Shown here: positions 11,144 to 23,514 of the stretch, in pieces
Position numbering within the stretch: position 1 is the first letter of the stretch
How the letters are laid out: every line of letters starts with the position of its first letter
Assembly: GCA_032164245.1 (NCBI GenBank)
Contig: JAVMKO010000002.1
Coordinates: 87,882,840-87,946,839, forward strand
Length of the DNA stretch: 64,000 nucleotides
Direction of reading: 5' to 3'
Origin: Sternotherus odoratus
Taxonomy: Eukaryota > Chordata > Testudines > Kinosternidae
Made by a program: the position numbers and the translations under genes
The notes under the pieces: generated by a model
Database searches by the model: none
What the model was told of the DNA's origin: nothing
Seen by the model: only the letters and a program-made list of their open reading frames with translations

Positions 11144-14100
11144 AGGATCACTTTGTAACCTTTAGTCCTTACATTCCTACTTTGGGTTACATGGGTATAA
11201 AAACTGTAATTAACAACTTCTTTATTGCCTCCGCAATAGTAATTGCCATGTATAGCCTTGAGGTACTAAGAATAAAAAATCATTTTCCTAACCCTCCACC
11301 CACCCCATATTTAACTAGCACTCTGTAGTTATTATTAGGATCTCGCCAACACTTCACCTTTCACAAGAACCTTGTGATAAAAGTGTAATCCCCACACAGT
11401 GACCTCTGCATGCAGCAATCAATACTTATGCTGTAATATTTCCCCTTCTTGCTGTTTCAGAGCAGCCTTTAAAAAAACAACCCTCCAAACACAGGCTGGG
11501 AAGAGATTAGATTATCAATTATCATGAAACTGTCTGCAACTTCAAAGGACTGCAGAGCAGGGGAAACCATAGTTTATCAGGACTGTAAGCGTCCTGCAAT
11601 TATCTCTCATGTCACCCAGATGTAGAGCAGTAGTTGGGGGAATAACTCGGGTCTGCGGTGGGAGACTGGGCTGGTGAAAAAATATAAAAGCAGCATTTTC
11701 TTTGGAACATGAATCATTGGTTTTGGGTCAGATATTGACAATAAGTTGGCTCTTGAATGTGTTAACCACGAGCAGCTCAATCCAATATACTCATGTATCT
11801 ATGCAGCGTGAGCATTTTATCGATAAGCAGACATGGGATGCTTTCTTTTTCCCTGAAACTCCAATTTTTACGTAGGTCAACAGATTGTTAATAGTCTGAC
11901 AAAGAATGATGCATTGATAGTCAGTAAAACTGCAAGATGTTTGTCCTCAGTCATTCGCACAAGCATCACGATGCCTCTGGGTTCACACAGGAAAACAGCT
12001 TCACAAGTCAAGTCAAACATAGAAGTTTGGAAGCAAAACTCCGGCTGCTGTTGTCCCTTCCCAATGAGACGTGGCATTTTTGTTTTGTCTGGTTTTCCAG
12101 TGGGATCAAGGAGACTCTAGCTTGACCCATGGTATGTTTAGGCCAGGAACAATGGAAAATTAATGTAATGCTTATTAATACACAGAAAAGGCCTCTGGCT
12201 ATAAGGAAAGCCAAATAAAAGCAATTAAAGCACCATGGAGTCACAAGTCTGGTTAATGAGCAACTTTCTGTATCAGGATATGATAAACTTTACCAAAATA
12301 AGTTCATAAAGGAGCTGTGCTAGATTATATTCCGCCCAGTTACCCCTCCCATACACAATATAAATACCATACATTTACCCTTGAACATGACCACACAAGC
12401 ACAAAATGGTAATATTAGCAAAGCTGAACAATTTTACTAGCCTAAATAAGGATAGTTTTTCATGCTTAATACAAGGGTGCAGAAGCATAATAATAATGCT
12501 ATTAACATATATAGCATGCAAGGATCTCAAACTACTTCACAGCCATTCATGAAGGGAAATGTTATTATTTATTATGTATATTACAAGCAGTGCCTAGAGG
12601 CCTCAAGGGGGTCTGAGATTCATTGGCCTGGGTGTTTCACAGAAAAGACAGACCCTACTCCAAAGAGCTGGGCTTATTAAATTAAAGAAAAAAAAGATAC
12701 AACAGGAGAGAGAGAGAGAGAAAAATGGAAAGTGAGTAGGAGAGTGGCGTAGCAAAAATTGTTTTCTACCTCCCTTACTCTAGTTTTTCTCTGTTATATA
12801 ATAGACATTTCTTGGGCTATGACAGATTCTTTCATCTCCACAAGACTACCTGTCACTTGGTGGTCCAGATACCTGAGGCCAAGCATCAGACCTGTTCTCC
12901 ATTATGGTGTTAGCCAGTCAAAGCATAACAGCCAGACAAATGAAACCTCAATGGAACCATGAATAATATGAAATGATAAAAGCCACTTGAGTTGAGCTTC
13001 TGAGATATCTTATCCTCATTACCTTTTGTAAAGTCAGACGAAGACTATGCACTGAGGCTAATATTTGTCATTAGATTTTCGATACAAAATCTGGATGTGT
13101 TTAGATACATCTCTGACCCCTCATAAGGATCAGATGGAGAAAAATTCTTTAAAGCCATTCTCCGGGAGTGACCTTGTTCTACCTGTCTGACTCTGGTATC
13201 TGGACAACGTACCTAAACCTCAACACTTTAACTTCTTGGGTGGCCTACTGGGGGATTTAGGGGCCCAGAACAAAATGTTTGAAATAAATAAATGAAACCT
13301 TCTCTGAAGAGATTTCCCACTATCTCCTAAATTATCAGGAATATTTTCCACAGCTCCCTCATTGCCCTTTGCTCACTCCCTCACTGGGGTCTTGAACAGC
13401 TGGAGCCTAAAGGAAAATATAAAAGCAAGTGAAGCACTTGTGGAGAACTCTGCAGATCATACTCCTGGAGCTGTCATTTCATCACCTTCCAAGTCTATGT
13501 GTACATGACACGCATGCCTCCCAACACACATGCAGTGTATACCATAAGTTTGTCCTGCCAGTATAGCTGTTGTCCCCAGACAACATTAGCTGTGCCACCA
13601 GAAGCCCTCTTCTATCTCCACAGACATCTCTCCTGGGAGTTTTATTGGCATATATATGTCATTGGGTCACACTTATGATTGATGTGGCTATGCCAATATA
13701 AGTTTTAAATGTGGACCAGGCCCAAGTTTCCACCTTTTTCTCTCCTAATAAAGTGGACTGTGGCTGAAATCTAATCAAGTAAATTATCTTGGAATTTTGG
13801 GGCAAAATCCAGCCCTCATGTAAGGAGGTTACAGCTCTCTTGAACATGCACTTTTGGTCTGAATTTGCTCCATACTCAATGTCTTCTGGGTCAGCCAATG
13901 AGAGGTAGGACACTTATGGGAACAATCTTCCCAAAGTAGGGAACATGAGACGTTCTGGGTTATAAGGTCCCAACAAATGTTTGTTTAGTTTGATTAGATC
14001 TTCTTGGCTAATAGGGAAATGCAAGGGCATCAGCTCAAATGTGGTAGCACATTGGGGTCTTTGCTTGTATTTTTTATACCTATCCTGATCCTATTACAAA

Positions 14101-14892
14101 CAGGAATGATATTTTTCTCTGACAGCTCAGGAGAAAAAAACATTTTCAAGGGTATTCAGGCTCAAATATAAAATGAAGCATATCCTCATATCCAGAGCTA
14201 ATTTTTGACTAAAAATTCGTATGCCTACTATTTTTATACCAAATGAAACAATTTAAGATGGGCCAAGATTAAAAATGTTTGTTTCCTACAAATGTATAAT
14301 GTGATCCTGGACCTGATCATCAGTGATGTCATGATGATGTAATTTCCTGGGGGTGGGTGGGAAGTGCAGCTAATCAGTTAAGCCCATTTTGGAATTAACC
14401 AGAGCATCTGATTGTCAGATTAAGCCCTTTAAAGCCTGTCTGTTCATTTGCTCATGTTAGTACAGGGATATATACTCAATCTTTTGTGGGTATTTAAGAT
14501 AAAAAGAGCAAAAGATTTCTCATTTGTAAAACATTATTCCACCTTGTTTCTGTTGTGGAAATGCAGTCTGCTCTTGGTTGGGGGTAAATCTCCTTTGCCT
14601 TGTTGGATAAGGGCCCTCACTGGGCAGCAAGATATAATTTACACACACATACATACTGAGTGCTCTTTTCTGTGGCATATAACTGAACATTTTACCTTCA
14701 AGGTCTGCATGACTCAGAAGGTATGCTCCCTGCACCATTTCTTAGAATGTGATTAAAGAAAGAGAAGGGGAATCAGCACTGTCATAAAGGATCAGATTCT
14801 GCCAGATAGGCACAGACAAGGCTAGGAATGACCAGAGCCACGATGCACCATGAGAGTTCAGGGAGGGACCGTGCCTCAGCAGACACAATTAT

Positions 14893-14907
14893 CCCCCCCC
14901 CCCCCCC
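14893..14907. repeat. 15-bp poly-C tract
   Basis: A run of 15 C flanked by AT and GTTTCC. Similar tracts occur at 24648-24660 and 54266-54281. Confidence 0.95.
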
Positions 14908-15199
14908 GTTTCCTGGTGCATGGGGAGCATGCACATCCTGGGTGATCTCATGTAAAGGGGACTGGACCATGGCCCAGCTTCGCTGCATCCCTTTGGGCTC
15001 TAGGAGAAAGCAGCCCCTGTGCCTGCCTTAGCATTGGCGCTATTAATTTACTTTCTCCTTGCATAGGATACTTGACGGGAGAAAGACTTCTTGCACCTTA
15101 ATCCACTGTGCACCTGCCCTAGGATCAAGCACAATCTGGCTCCATATAACTATGGTGATGGACTCTAAGAATACAGTGAGCTTTATAATGTTATTGCAT

Positions 15200-15425
15200 C
15201 TCTAAGCAATAAACACCCTGTCAGCAGTAGTCAATATTTATGGTATTGTAGTGCCCAAAGGACCCAGACAGTATTGGAAGCTCTTTGGGGTAGGGACGAG
15301 CCGCTTGTTAGTCACTTGTACAGCGTCTACCACAATACATCGCTGATCCATGCCTGGGACTCCTATGTGTGGCCATAATACAAACAGCAATAATAATTGT
15401 GCAGAGCACTGAAAAGAGACAATCC
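15200..15425. repeat. Diverged interspersed repeat of amniote type
   Basis: The segment GGAAGCTCTTTGGGGTAGGG, then a form of TTGTACAGCG, then CTGGGACTCCTA and an imperfect ATAATA-rich end matches a repeat that recurs near 30045-30165. The following bases (GAGACAATCCCTTCCCTAAAG) resemble a second common reptile repeat. The class is not certain: it could be an old SINE or a LINE tail. Confidence 0.45.
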
Positions 15426-18315
15426 CTTCCCTAAAGAGCTATCTGAGTAATAAAGAAAAGGATACTTCATACACAGACAGATTTGTGTAGATATCAAGAA
15501 GCAAATTGAGTTTCCAATTCCCCTCAGTTAGAGACTTCAGGATCTACGTTCTTGGGAATGAAATGATCTTTTACCTAGAAGTGTGTTAAAATGAAGAACC
15601 CAAGCCAGAGACAAGTACATGATTTCAGTATTCTCAACAATCAGGAGAACAGGAGAGGAAAAAGAAAATGTAAATCTAGGGCCACTTGCTCAGCTTGTAG
15701 AAGTTGCCATAAGTCCCCTGAAACCAATGGAATGATGTCAGGATACACCAGCTGGAGAATGTGACCCATGGGCTTTTGGTCAGCTATCTACCCAAGCCTT
15801 GGTAAATGTGGAGAACACTGGAAATGTTTTTAGTTAGAAACAGTTCTGTTTAGAGATGTAAGTCATCTGGGCTGAAGCCCTAGAGACTAGGGAGATCTCT
15901 GTTGACACTTGCTTGGGAATAGCAAGAAGAGCCTCCCAGAGCTGCTTAGGAACTGCAGATGGGCAGGGGCTCCACTGGTGAGCGAGGTCTCGGAGGTATC
16001 TGTTGGAGAGCAAGGGGAATTGACTGAATGGGCCAGGCAGTTAATGTCTGAGTTTGGTGGCAATAAGGTGCTCTTGACCCTCATGAGGGTCATGGGGATC
16101 GAGGGAATCTACACCAAATGTGACTGCAGGGAGCCTGGAGACTGGGAGATAGAAAGTGGGGAAGCTCTTTTCCCCCCTAATAGGACTGCCTTTCTGGTGG
16201 TGAGGACTCTGTTAAGGAGCCTAGATACAACTGATCCCTCATGGAAGAGCTGAGCCGAGACTGCTGCAAAACAGCAGATGGTGCAGAGTTGAGGTGACTG
16301 CAGGGTAGAGGCTGAGTCAGAGCAGCGATGGCATGAGCTGAAGTTATAGACGAGAACAGCATCCTACCTAGGGAACTCTGGAGTGGGCCTCCCTAGCCAG
16401 CAGTTAAAGCTGAAATCACCATAGCTGGGTTAGGTGGTAGACACTAGAGCAGGCGAGGCAGCACTGACCTGCCAAAATCTAGGACTTGTTGTCCCAACCT
16501 GGGACAACAAATTGTGAATGGAGAGTTGGAAAGAGGGAAGTGGCTGGAACACACTGACCACTTACCTCTGCCAGAGGAGGACTGAGGTTAAGACACCCTG
16601 GAGGATGGGAGTTTAATTTCATAGAATTTGTTATTTATTAATTATTGGTTTTCCCAAATTCATTCTTTTCTCTCCCCCTCCAATAAAGCTGTCTTTGTTT
16701 TAAACACCTGGACTTAGTATTTGTGAGTGTGGAATTACTGCCCATCAAGGAGACCTATGGTGGTATGTTTAATTTAGTTATTTATTTCCAATGTGCCTCT
16801 TCTCTTGCTCCATAATAATTTTAATGTTTGCATACAAATGCGAATATGTTTTAGAGTTTGGGCTATAGTTCATAACTGAACATCTGAGATGTAACTGCAA
16901 AATTTAATTATGCACCTTAATGCATGTGCAAACCCCGATCTGTGTTTTATTTTAAAATCACATTTTTTCTGTTGAACTCTGGCCCATTTGCCCCAATCCA
17001 GTGCTGCAAAGGGTCCATAAACATAGCAGACCAGGCCAATTTATACTTCCCAAAGTGTAAAAGAATTTTTTGCTTTGGTTTAGAGTCATGACATCCCCTC
17101 GTGTAAGGGGCTTGGCCTGGGGAAAAGGATATGGTCAGAATATCTCTCTGCTCTGCTTATTCCAGCTTCAGAAATGGGAACCACTAACTTCTGTGGGGCC
17201 ATAAACAGCTGGGTATAATCTGAAGCAACTCTGACCGTTCTCTAACTTTTAGGGGGTATGGAACTGATCCTCAGCCAGCTCCAGAACCAGGGAAATGCAA
17301 AAATGGCATTTGCTTTTGCCCCTCCTTTTAGTTCCTGTGTTTAGCAGTGCTCAGCTACACCCAAGAAGGAGTTGTGTCACTGTCTGCCTTGTAACTCCAG
17401 GTGTTTCTGTGCTGTGCATCTTTGGCACAAAGCCCTGACCGCAACAGACTTTTTGCAGCATGCTGACCTCACCCTAGATTCCACCAGCCCAGTTACTCCT
17501 CGCACGGTACCACTAGTAGCCCCTCCACACTCGAGTCTACCCAAAACTGTCTCCGCTGCAGCATTCAGTCCCTCTCACTGTAGCACTCAAACCTTGTCAG
17601 ATTCCCTGTTCCTTTAAAGAGACAGTACGCAGCACCATCCTGTAGTTTTGAGAAGGATTTTACTCTTGAGTTTGAAACACTGCACTGAGATAGTTGTGTA
17701 ATAAAACAAGATAAATGTCATTAACAACAAACAGATATTTAAGAGATACCAAGTAGAAGGAATGGAGATAGAAATTGTTACAAGCAAACAAAAATAAAAA
17801 AATATGCTCATAAGACTAAAATCTAACTTAAACTAGAGTATTTTGTTCAAAGTAGTTTTCTCATCACCATTGTTCATTCAGTGTGGCTGGCCAGATAAGC
17901 CAGGATCCAACAGAGCTCAAAGTGGTAGGTTTCTTTGTCTCTTCCAGTGAAGGATGCCAAAATGGCTCACTCTCTCTCTCTGTTTATGTCCTCAAAGGTT
18001 ATCTGTGTTTTCAAAGACAGGAAGGCCTCTTGAGCTCTTAGCTTATTATGCCCACCAGGGAGCTGGTACAATGTGAATTTTTGCAGTCTTCTCCCACCAT
18101 CAGGCTAGTTAAGATGGCTCTTACTAGTTGGATGGCTGCGTTTACCTTTTATGTAAATTTACTTCCATTGTCTCTCCTTGCTCAGTGTAGTTTGGAGATG
18201 CATTTAAGTGTGTGGGACCACGTTCCTTTGTGTAGGGCTGGATGCATTAAACCCCACCTGTCAAACACATTTTAAGACTGTAATACCAGCAAGAAATATC
18301 CAAGAAATATAAATA
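15426..18315. other. Gene-free DNA with LTR-like stretches
   Basis: No host gene supported. Positions 15890-16750 resemble a retroelement end and are listed separately. Positions 17590-17960 also have a retroelement look (a TTTAAAGAGACAG motif followed by AT-rich sequence), but no ends could be set. The 114-codon open frame at 15909-16253 has no recognisable domain. Confidence 0.45.
15890..16750 (+). mobile_element. Possible LTR-type retroelement fragment
   Basis: The stretch is GC-richer than its flanks and ends in a pyrimidine tract, a polyadenylation signal (AATAAA at 16682-16687), a T-rich stretch and then GTGGAATTACTGCCC. This is the layout of the R-U5 part of several vertebrate LTRs. 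No terminal TG...CA pair, target duplication or second LTR was found, so the assignment is tentative. It could also be an old LINE or unique DNA. Confidence 0.3.
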
Positions 18316-18453
18316 CACTGCTACCTCGATATAACGCTGTCCTCAGGAGCCAAAAAAATCGTACCACGGTATAGATGAAACCCCAAGTGCTCCTTTACCA
18401 CTTTATATCAGAATTTGCCTTATATCGGACCGCATTATATCGAGGTAGCAATG
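18316..18453. mobile_element. Tigger/pogo-type MITE, 138 bp
   Basis: Terminal inverted repeats of about 22 bp: CACTGCTACCTCGATATAAC at the left and the inverse of CATTGCTACCTCGATATAAT at the right, with two mismatches. TA dinucleotides flank both ends (18314-18315 and 18454-18455). TA target duplications and this TIR style indicate a Tc1/mariner-superfamily Tigger-like element. It is non-autonomous, with no transposase. Confidence 0.8.
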
Positions 18454-18679
18454 TATTTACATTTCTTGTATCACCCGTACCTACACTACACAATAATAGT
18501 AATGAAGAATATGTTCCCAGTGCACATCTAACATTCTGCATGACACCTTTTAGATATGGATTGTGACAGCAGTAAATTGGGGTACACTGAGCTGGTCAGG
18601 CCTCTTGTCCTCTGGCATTGGGGAGTTCGTAGCGTCACACCCACGATAGAAATCCATGGTGCATTGAATACTTTGTCCC

Positions 18680-19284
18680 ATCCCAACTCAAAACGGGTAT
18701 TGGAAATGGTTCAAAGAAAAGTAACAAAGATGATCAAGGGTATGGAATGGCTTCAATATGAGACAAGACTAAAAAGATTTGGGCTGTTCAACTGAGAAGA
18801 GACAAGTAAGGTGGGATATGATAGGAGTCTATAAAATCATGAGAGGTGTGGGGAAAGTGAACAGAGAAGTGTTATTTGCACTTTCACACAACACAAAAAC
18901 CAGGGCTCATCCAATAAAATTAATAGGCAGCAGGTTTAGTACAAACAAGGCTTCACACAACATATAGCTGACCTGTAGAACTCATTGCCATGGGATGTCG
19001 TGATGGCCAAAAGTATAATTGGGTTAAAAAAGAACAGGGCAAGTTCATGGAGTATAGTTCAATAAATGGCTATTAGCCAAGATGGTCAGGGATACAATCC
19101 CATGCTCTGGGTAACCCTAAAACCTCTCATTACCAGAAGCCAGGAGCGGAAGACAGGAGTGGATCACTCCATAATTGCCTTGTTCTGTATGTTCCCTCTG
19201 AAGCTCGGGTGTGGACACTGTCAGAGAGAGGATACTGGGCAAAATTGACAATGGTCTGACCCAGTGTGGCAGCTTTTATGTTCT
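18680..19284 (+). mobile_element. CR1 LINE 3' end, copy 1 (5'-truncated)
   Basis: The sequence follows the CR1 3' region typical of turtles: GGTTCAAAGAAAAGTAACAAAG, then a form of the AAAATCATGAGAGGTGTGG block, the AATTAATAGGCAGCAGG block, a GAACTCATTGCCA block, and the terminal GGTCTGACCCAGTGTGGCAG with a TTATGTTCTTAT end. It covers the last coding codons and 3' UTR with several small deletions. Short open frames at 18556-18967 are relics of the ORF2 end. The 3' end abuts a MIR-like fragment, suggesting insertion into an older SINE. Confidence 0.85.
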
Positions 19285-19375
19285 TATTATCTCCATTTTA
19301 TAGCTGTGGAACTAAGGCAAAGAGAGAGCAAGTGACTTGCCCAAGGTGACACAAGGCTTTGAGAGGAGTTGTGTG
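19285..19375 (+). mobile_element. MIR-type SINE fragment
   Basis: ATTTTATAGCTGTGGAACTA and AAGTGACTTGCCCAAGGTGA match the core and downstream part of MIR-type SINEs. It starts exactly where the CR1 tail ends, so the upstream half was probably displaced or lost when the CR1 inserted. Confidence 0.65.
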
Positions 19376-21859
19376 TTCCTAGGGGTCCAGTGTGCAATAT
19401 ATACAGCAGTTTTCAATATAAGAGCTCTACTGATTGACTTGTTATTTTAAAAATATTAATTTAGCCCGTTATTTATATATGCTTCACCATGCTATCTCCG
19501 AGTACATTTGTATAAAGTTCTCTGCGTTAAGAAATGTAGGAACCAACATCATAATTACTACAGAATTAAGCAAAGTGAGTACAGAACAATAAGGCAATAA
19601 TGTTTATGAGCAGAAAATGCTAGGTTGTAGCAGATTGATATATTTACACCTGTTCAGTGAAATGTCACATTTACATATTTCTATTTTTAATTATATTTAT
19701 TGTACACTATTTACGCTTCAGGGATTCAGAGTAATAGATGGGTGCTTTAAATATAAAAGGAAAGACTAAAATAAATAAAGTATGATTTTATGATTGAGGA
19801 AAATAATAGTTTCTGAAATTGTGCATAATCTTCACAAGTTAATCATTTAGTTAAACAGGAACCTTCTTACTTACTGAGCATCAAAACTATAGGAACTGGC
19901 TCATTAAGGGCCAAATCCTCCTCACTGTGCTCTCATATTCAGGTCCCTCCTTGAATCCTGGCTTCACTGACGTCCATGGCAAAACTCCCATTGACTTCAG
20001 TGGGAGCAGGATTACACACACACACACTAAGAACCATGTCAGTTAAAGCTGTGGGCCTCGTTCTCCCTTGCCTTACACGTTGTTCAATCATTTACACAAG
20101 TGCAAAGTAGGTATAAAATGCTACCATTCTGAGTTAGTAATGTTTTACACTCACTCGAGTGTTTTACACCAACTATCATCAATAGCTGCATGAGGTTCAG
20201 GGTATAGGACCATGTCACCTTAAAAGGTGGGTGTTGGATCTGCTAAGAAGGGGACAACAGCTCCTGCCAGTCCTCCCCCCACCCGCACCCCCAACCCCCG
20301 TGGGAGCAGCAGCTGCATGCTTATCCAGACGCTGGATGCAGGAAGGACCTACCTCCCTTCAGGAACTGCATGGGGAACAGACTGTGACTTCTGGACATTA
20401 TAGCTGGGTGCAAGTCTGTGTGGGTCTTATGGGTGAGCAGCAGTGACTGGACTGGAAGCCAATTCAGAAGGCTCCCAATGAGAGATGCTAACTGAACCTG
20501 GGCTGGAAAACTCCAAACTCCTATTTGCTTGAATAGAGACTGGACTGGAGTGAGCATCCCAGGCACCAGGCCTGTGGAGCCCTGACTCTCAGTTGTACTG
20601 TCCCCAGGGCCCAAAGCAGAACCACTATTGATCATTTTGAACTGTAGCTGTTCGAGCCTCTGTACCTAGGATATTTGCAAACTTTTTCTTTCCTGCCAGC
20701 CCTTGTAAAACACCCGTTCACTTAGCCATGTGCCCGAGTGGCAGCTGGGAGCCACCAAGGCTAGCACCTATGTGGCTTAGCCACTGAAGTGCCACAGTCA
20801 TTGCCATCAAGCCATGGTGCACCTGGCACACTCTTGGCACTTTGGGAGTTTAGTGTACTCCAGCCCTGAGTAGCCACAATAATGACAGGGGAAGAGAACA
20901 GTCAACATTCTATTCACTACAAAGGTTTAGATTTTGCTTGTGACACTTCGACTTACACAGGTGGGGGGATTTCTGTTCTGGGGGTGAGGGGAACGTGATG
21001 TAAGTTGGGAGTTTTCATCTATACAATCAGCACAACAAGAATGCTAGCTTCCCTGTTCTGGCTGGATTCTGCCCTGTGTCCTTGGAGGCAAAGAGGTTCC
21101 CTGAAATTTCTTCCCCTTTTGTACTCCTGCCTGCCACTGCAGGAAAAGCCAGAATATGCTCCTAAATGTTCTTGTTACATTTATAACAACACTTTGTATT
21201 TAATATTAGACTTTAGCACAGTATGTCACGAATATATAGTGCATTCAGTCACAAAAAAAATCTAAAAAGTTTTGTTCCATTTAATTTTTTTTAAGTAATA
21301 CTGATAGATTTTTAAAAGTTAAAAACCAAGTCTCTTTTTTTAAAAAAAGAAAGAAAGAGTGAATTCTGTATCAGAGCTATTTTCATTCCAGGCCATGTTG
21401 GTGTGAACATTATCAATTGATCTAGGATTTAAGTGACCTGTCTGGAATGCTTGACAAACAAATTTTTCTCATGAATTATACATATTACTGAAAACCATAC
21501 TTAATGGGAGACTGGAAAGAGGGCAGGTATTTCCATCACCTAGGGGTGAAAGCCCTGCAAATTAACAACAAGACGGTTCATTGAAGCAGGTAATGGATTG
21601 GTCTGTGAAAACAAGAAATCTTTGTGGGAATGAGTGTGATTATTCATATAGTCTGTCTGCTAATTATTGCTAGTATGAACATTATTTTTAACTGCTTTTA
21701 AGAACCTTGAAACTGATAGGCCTAGTCGACAGTGAAGTGAAATACTATAATGTATCCCATAAACTTAAGCAGTGCAAGTTCATTGCTTAGAAAGCATGTT
21801 AATTTGTGAAATAAAAAAAAAAACATTTCTATATCTCACTACACTAAATGATGTCAAGA
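19376..21859. other. Gene-free DNA
   Basis: No gene recognised. Positions 19908-20012 resemble one of the foldback repeat families (GGGCCAAATCCTCCTCACTG, with ACTTCAGTGGGAGCAGGATT later). Positions 20230-20640 are somewhat GC-rich, with open frames on both strands that lack any recognisable domain. Confidence 0.5.
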
Positions 21860-21987
21860 ATCAGAGAGGTAGCCGTGTTAGTCTGGAATTATAGAAGTTA
21901 CAAAGAGTCCTGTGGCACCTTAAAGACTAACTAAAGTATTGAAGCATAAGCTTTCATGAGATAATACCCACTTCGTCAGATGCATCT
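21860..21987 (-). mobile_element. Penelope-like retroelement tail, copy 2
   Basis: Minus-strand copy of the element at 5386-5518. Read on the minus strand it runs from GATGCATCTGACGAAGTGGG to GACTAACACGGCTACC and TCTCTGATTC. It is 5'-truncated like the other two copies and shows little extra damage beyond point changes. Confidence 0.65.
21941..21984 (-). ncRNA. Hammerhead-ribozyme-like motif, copy 2
   Basis: On the minus strand this copy has CTGACGA (21979 down to 21973), an exact match to the CUGANGA core. Stem II is GTGGG with CTCAT (two G-U pairs), followed by GAAA (21955-21952), GC-TTAT-GC and TTC. It is the only one of the three copies with the canonical U4. Stem I remains poorly supported. 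Self-cleavage is not shown. Confidence 0.42.
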
Positions 21988-22359
21988 AACTTCTGCACTA
22001 AATGAGTGTATGTGTGGCTAGTAAAGAAGAGAGACAGAAAATCCTTCAAACAAGGCAGGTGACCAAAACAATAAGGGGGTGCCTGAACAATCAGCGGCAG
22101 GAGAAGTCAATTCCTTTTGGCTAGTACATAAGAAGCAATGTTCTGTATTACAGATGGCCATTACAAACATTTCTCCTTTTCCTTTGTATCAGTTAACAAG
22201 TATAGCCATTCAGATTCTGAAAGCAACTTTGGTGTCTAATACTTCTGTAGCTAGTAAAGTTCTAATCCTTCTCCTTAGTTTTGCGACTATTTTTCTAAAT
22301 ATTTAGCTGACTAGCTATCTTTAAAATGTCCATCACCACAGTATCTCTTCCCTCTAACA

Positions 22360-22755
22360 CATGGTTCTCAACCAGGGGTACAACTAGAGGTCTTCCAAGG
22401 GGTACATCAACTCATCTAGATATTTGCCTAGTTTTACAACAGGCTACATAAAAAGCACTAGCAAAGTCCATACAAACTAAAATTTCATACAGACAATGAC
22501 TTGTTTATATTGCTCTAAATACTATACACTGAAATGTAAGTAGTATATTTCTATTCCAATTAATTTATTTCATAATTATATGATAAAAATGAGAAAGTAA
22601 GCAATTTTTCAGTAGTAGTATGCTGTGACACTTTTCTATGTTTATGTCTGATTTTGTAAGCAAGTCGTTTTTAAGTGAGGTGAAACTTTGGGGTATGCAA
22701 GACAAATCAGACCCCTGAAAGGGGTACAATAGTCTGGAAAGACTGAGAGCCACTG
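22360..22755. mobile_element. hAT MITE, 396 bp, perfect 8-bp target duplication
   Basis: Left end CATGGTTCTCAACCAGGGGT; right end, read inward, CAGTGGCTCTCAGTCTTTCC. The target CTCTAACA is present on both sides (22352-22359 and 22756-22763). An 8-bp duplication and the CAGTGGTTCTCAA-style terminus are hallmarks of vertebrate hAT MITEs. No transposase is encoded and the interior is AT-rich. Confidence 0.88.
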
Positions 22756-22796
22756 CTCTAACATAACTCAGTCTTTCCCAGATTTATTTGCAACTA

Positions 22797-22911
22797 GATA
22801 TTCCTTCATAGATTCATAAATTTAAGGACAAAAGGGGACCATCGTGATAATCTCTGGCCTCCTAGCTAACATAGGCAACAGAATTTCACCTAGTAATTCC
22901 TACATACAGAC
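22797..22911 (+). repeat. Older interspersed repeat, 5' part, split by a CR1
   Basis: CATAGATTCATAAATTTAAG, then AAAAGGGGACCATCGTGATA, then a form of CCTCCTAGCTAACATAGG: this is a very common turtle/crocodilian repeat of uncertain class (probably CR1-related). Its continuation, CTTTTAGAAAGACATCTAGT, appears only at 23549, after the CR1 copy ends. Confidence 0.65.
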
Positions 22912-23508
22912 GTGGTCTCGTCATCTCAAAAAAGATATACGGGAAAGGTTCAAAGAAGGGCAACTAAAATGATTAGGGATTTGGAACAGGTCCCATATGA
23001 GGAGAGATTAAAGAGGCTAGGACTTTTCAGCTTGGAAAAGAGGAGACTAAGGGGGGATATGATAGAAGGGTATGAAATCATGAGTGGTATCAACAAAGTG
23101 AATAAGGAAAAGTTATTTATTTGTTGCCATACTAGGGCCACCAAATGAAATTAATGGGCAGCTGGTTTAAAACAAATAAAAGGAAGTTCTTTACACAGCG
23201 CACAGTCAACCTGTGGAACTCCTTGCCTGAGGAGGTTGTGAAGGCTAGGACTATAACAAGGTTTAAAAGAGAACTGGATAAATTCATGGAGGTTAAGTCC
23301 ATTAATGGGTGTTAGCCAGGATGGGTAAGGAATGGTGTCCCTAGTCTCTTAGAGGGTGGTGATGGATGACAGGAAAGAGATCACTTGATCATTACCTGTT
23401 AGGTTCGCTCACTCTGGAGCACCTGGCATTGGCCACTGTCAGTAGACAGGATACTGGGCTGGATGGACCTTTGGTCTGACCCAGTATGGCTATTCTTATG
23501 TTCTTATG
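22912..23508 (+). mobile_element. CR1 LINE 3' end, copy 2 (5'-truncated, nested)
   Basis: This is the best preserved CR1 tail in the window: GGGCAACTAAAATGATTAGG, CAGGTCCCATATGAGGAGAG, AAATTAATGGGCAGCTGG, CAACCTGTGGAACTCCTTGC, CTGGGCTGGATGGACC and a TCTTATGTTCTTATG end. The 78-codon frame at 22912-23148 is the end of ORF2 (VQRRATKMIRDLEQVPYEE). The copy is inserted inside an older repeat whose halves lie at 22797-22911 and 23515-23640. Confidence 0.92.
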
Positions 23509-23514
23509 TATATT

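Larger units (their letters stand above)
10241..15199. other. Gene-free DNA
   Basis: No gene recognised. It holds a TA/TG compound microsatellite (10521-10570), a 16-bp tandem duplication (10571-10602), the long TTTC tract (11029-11142), a GA tract at about 12706-12721 and a 15-C run (14893-14907). A block at about 11440-11660 has balanced composition and several homeodomain- and GATA-like words but no repeat signature. Open frames are short. Confidence 0.55.

Noticed and set aside
10777..11328. Frames of 110-139 codons encoding Phe/Leu/Ser or Lys/Glu/Arg repeats
   Set aside because: Translation of the TTTC microsatellite, with no non-repeat domain of any kind.
15909..16253. 114-codon plus-strand frame within an LTR-like stretch
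   Set aside because: No match to gag, pol or env motifs that I can recognise, so it is not called as a gene or retroviral relic.
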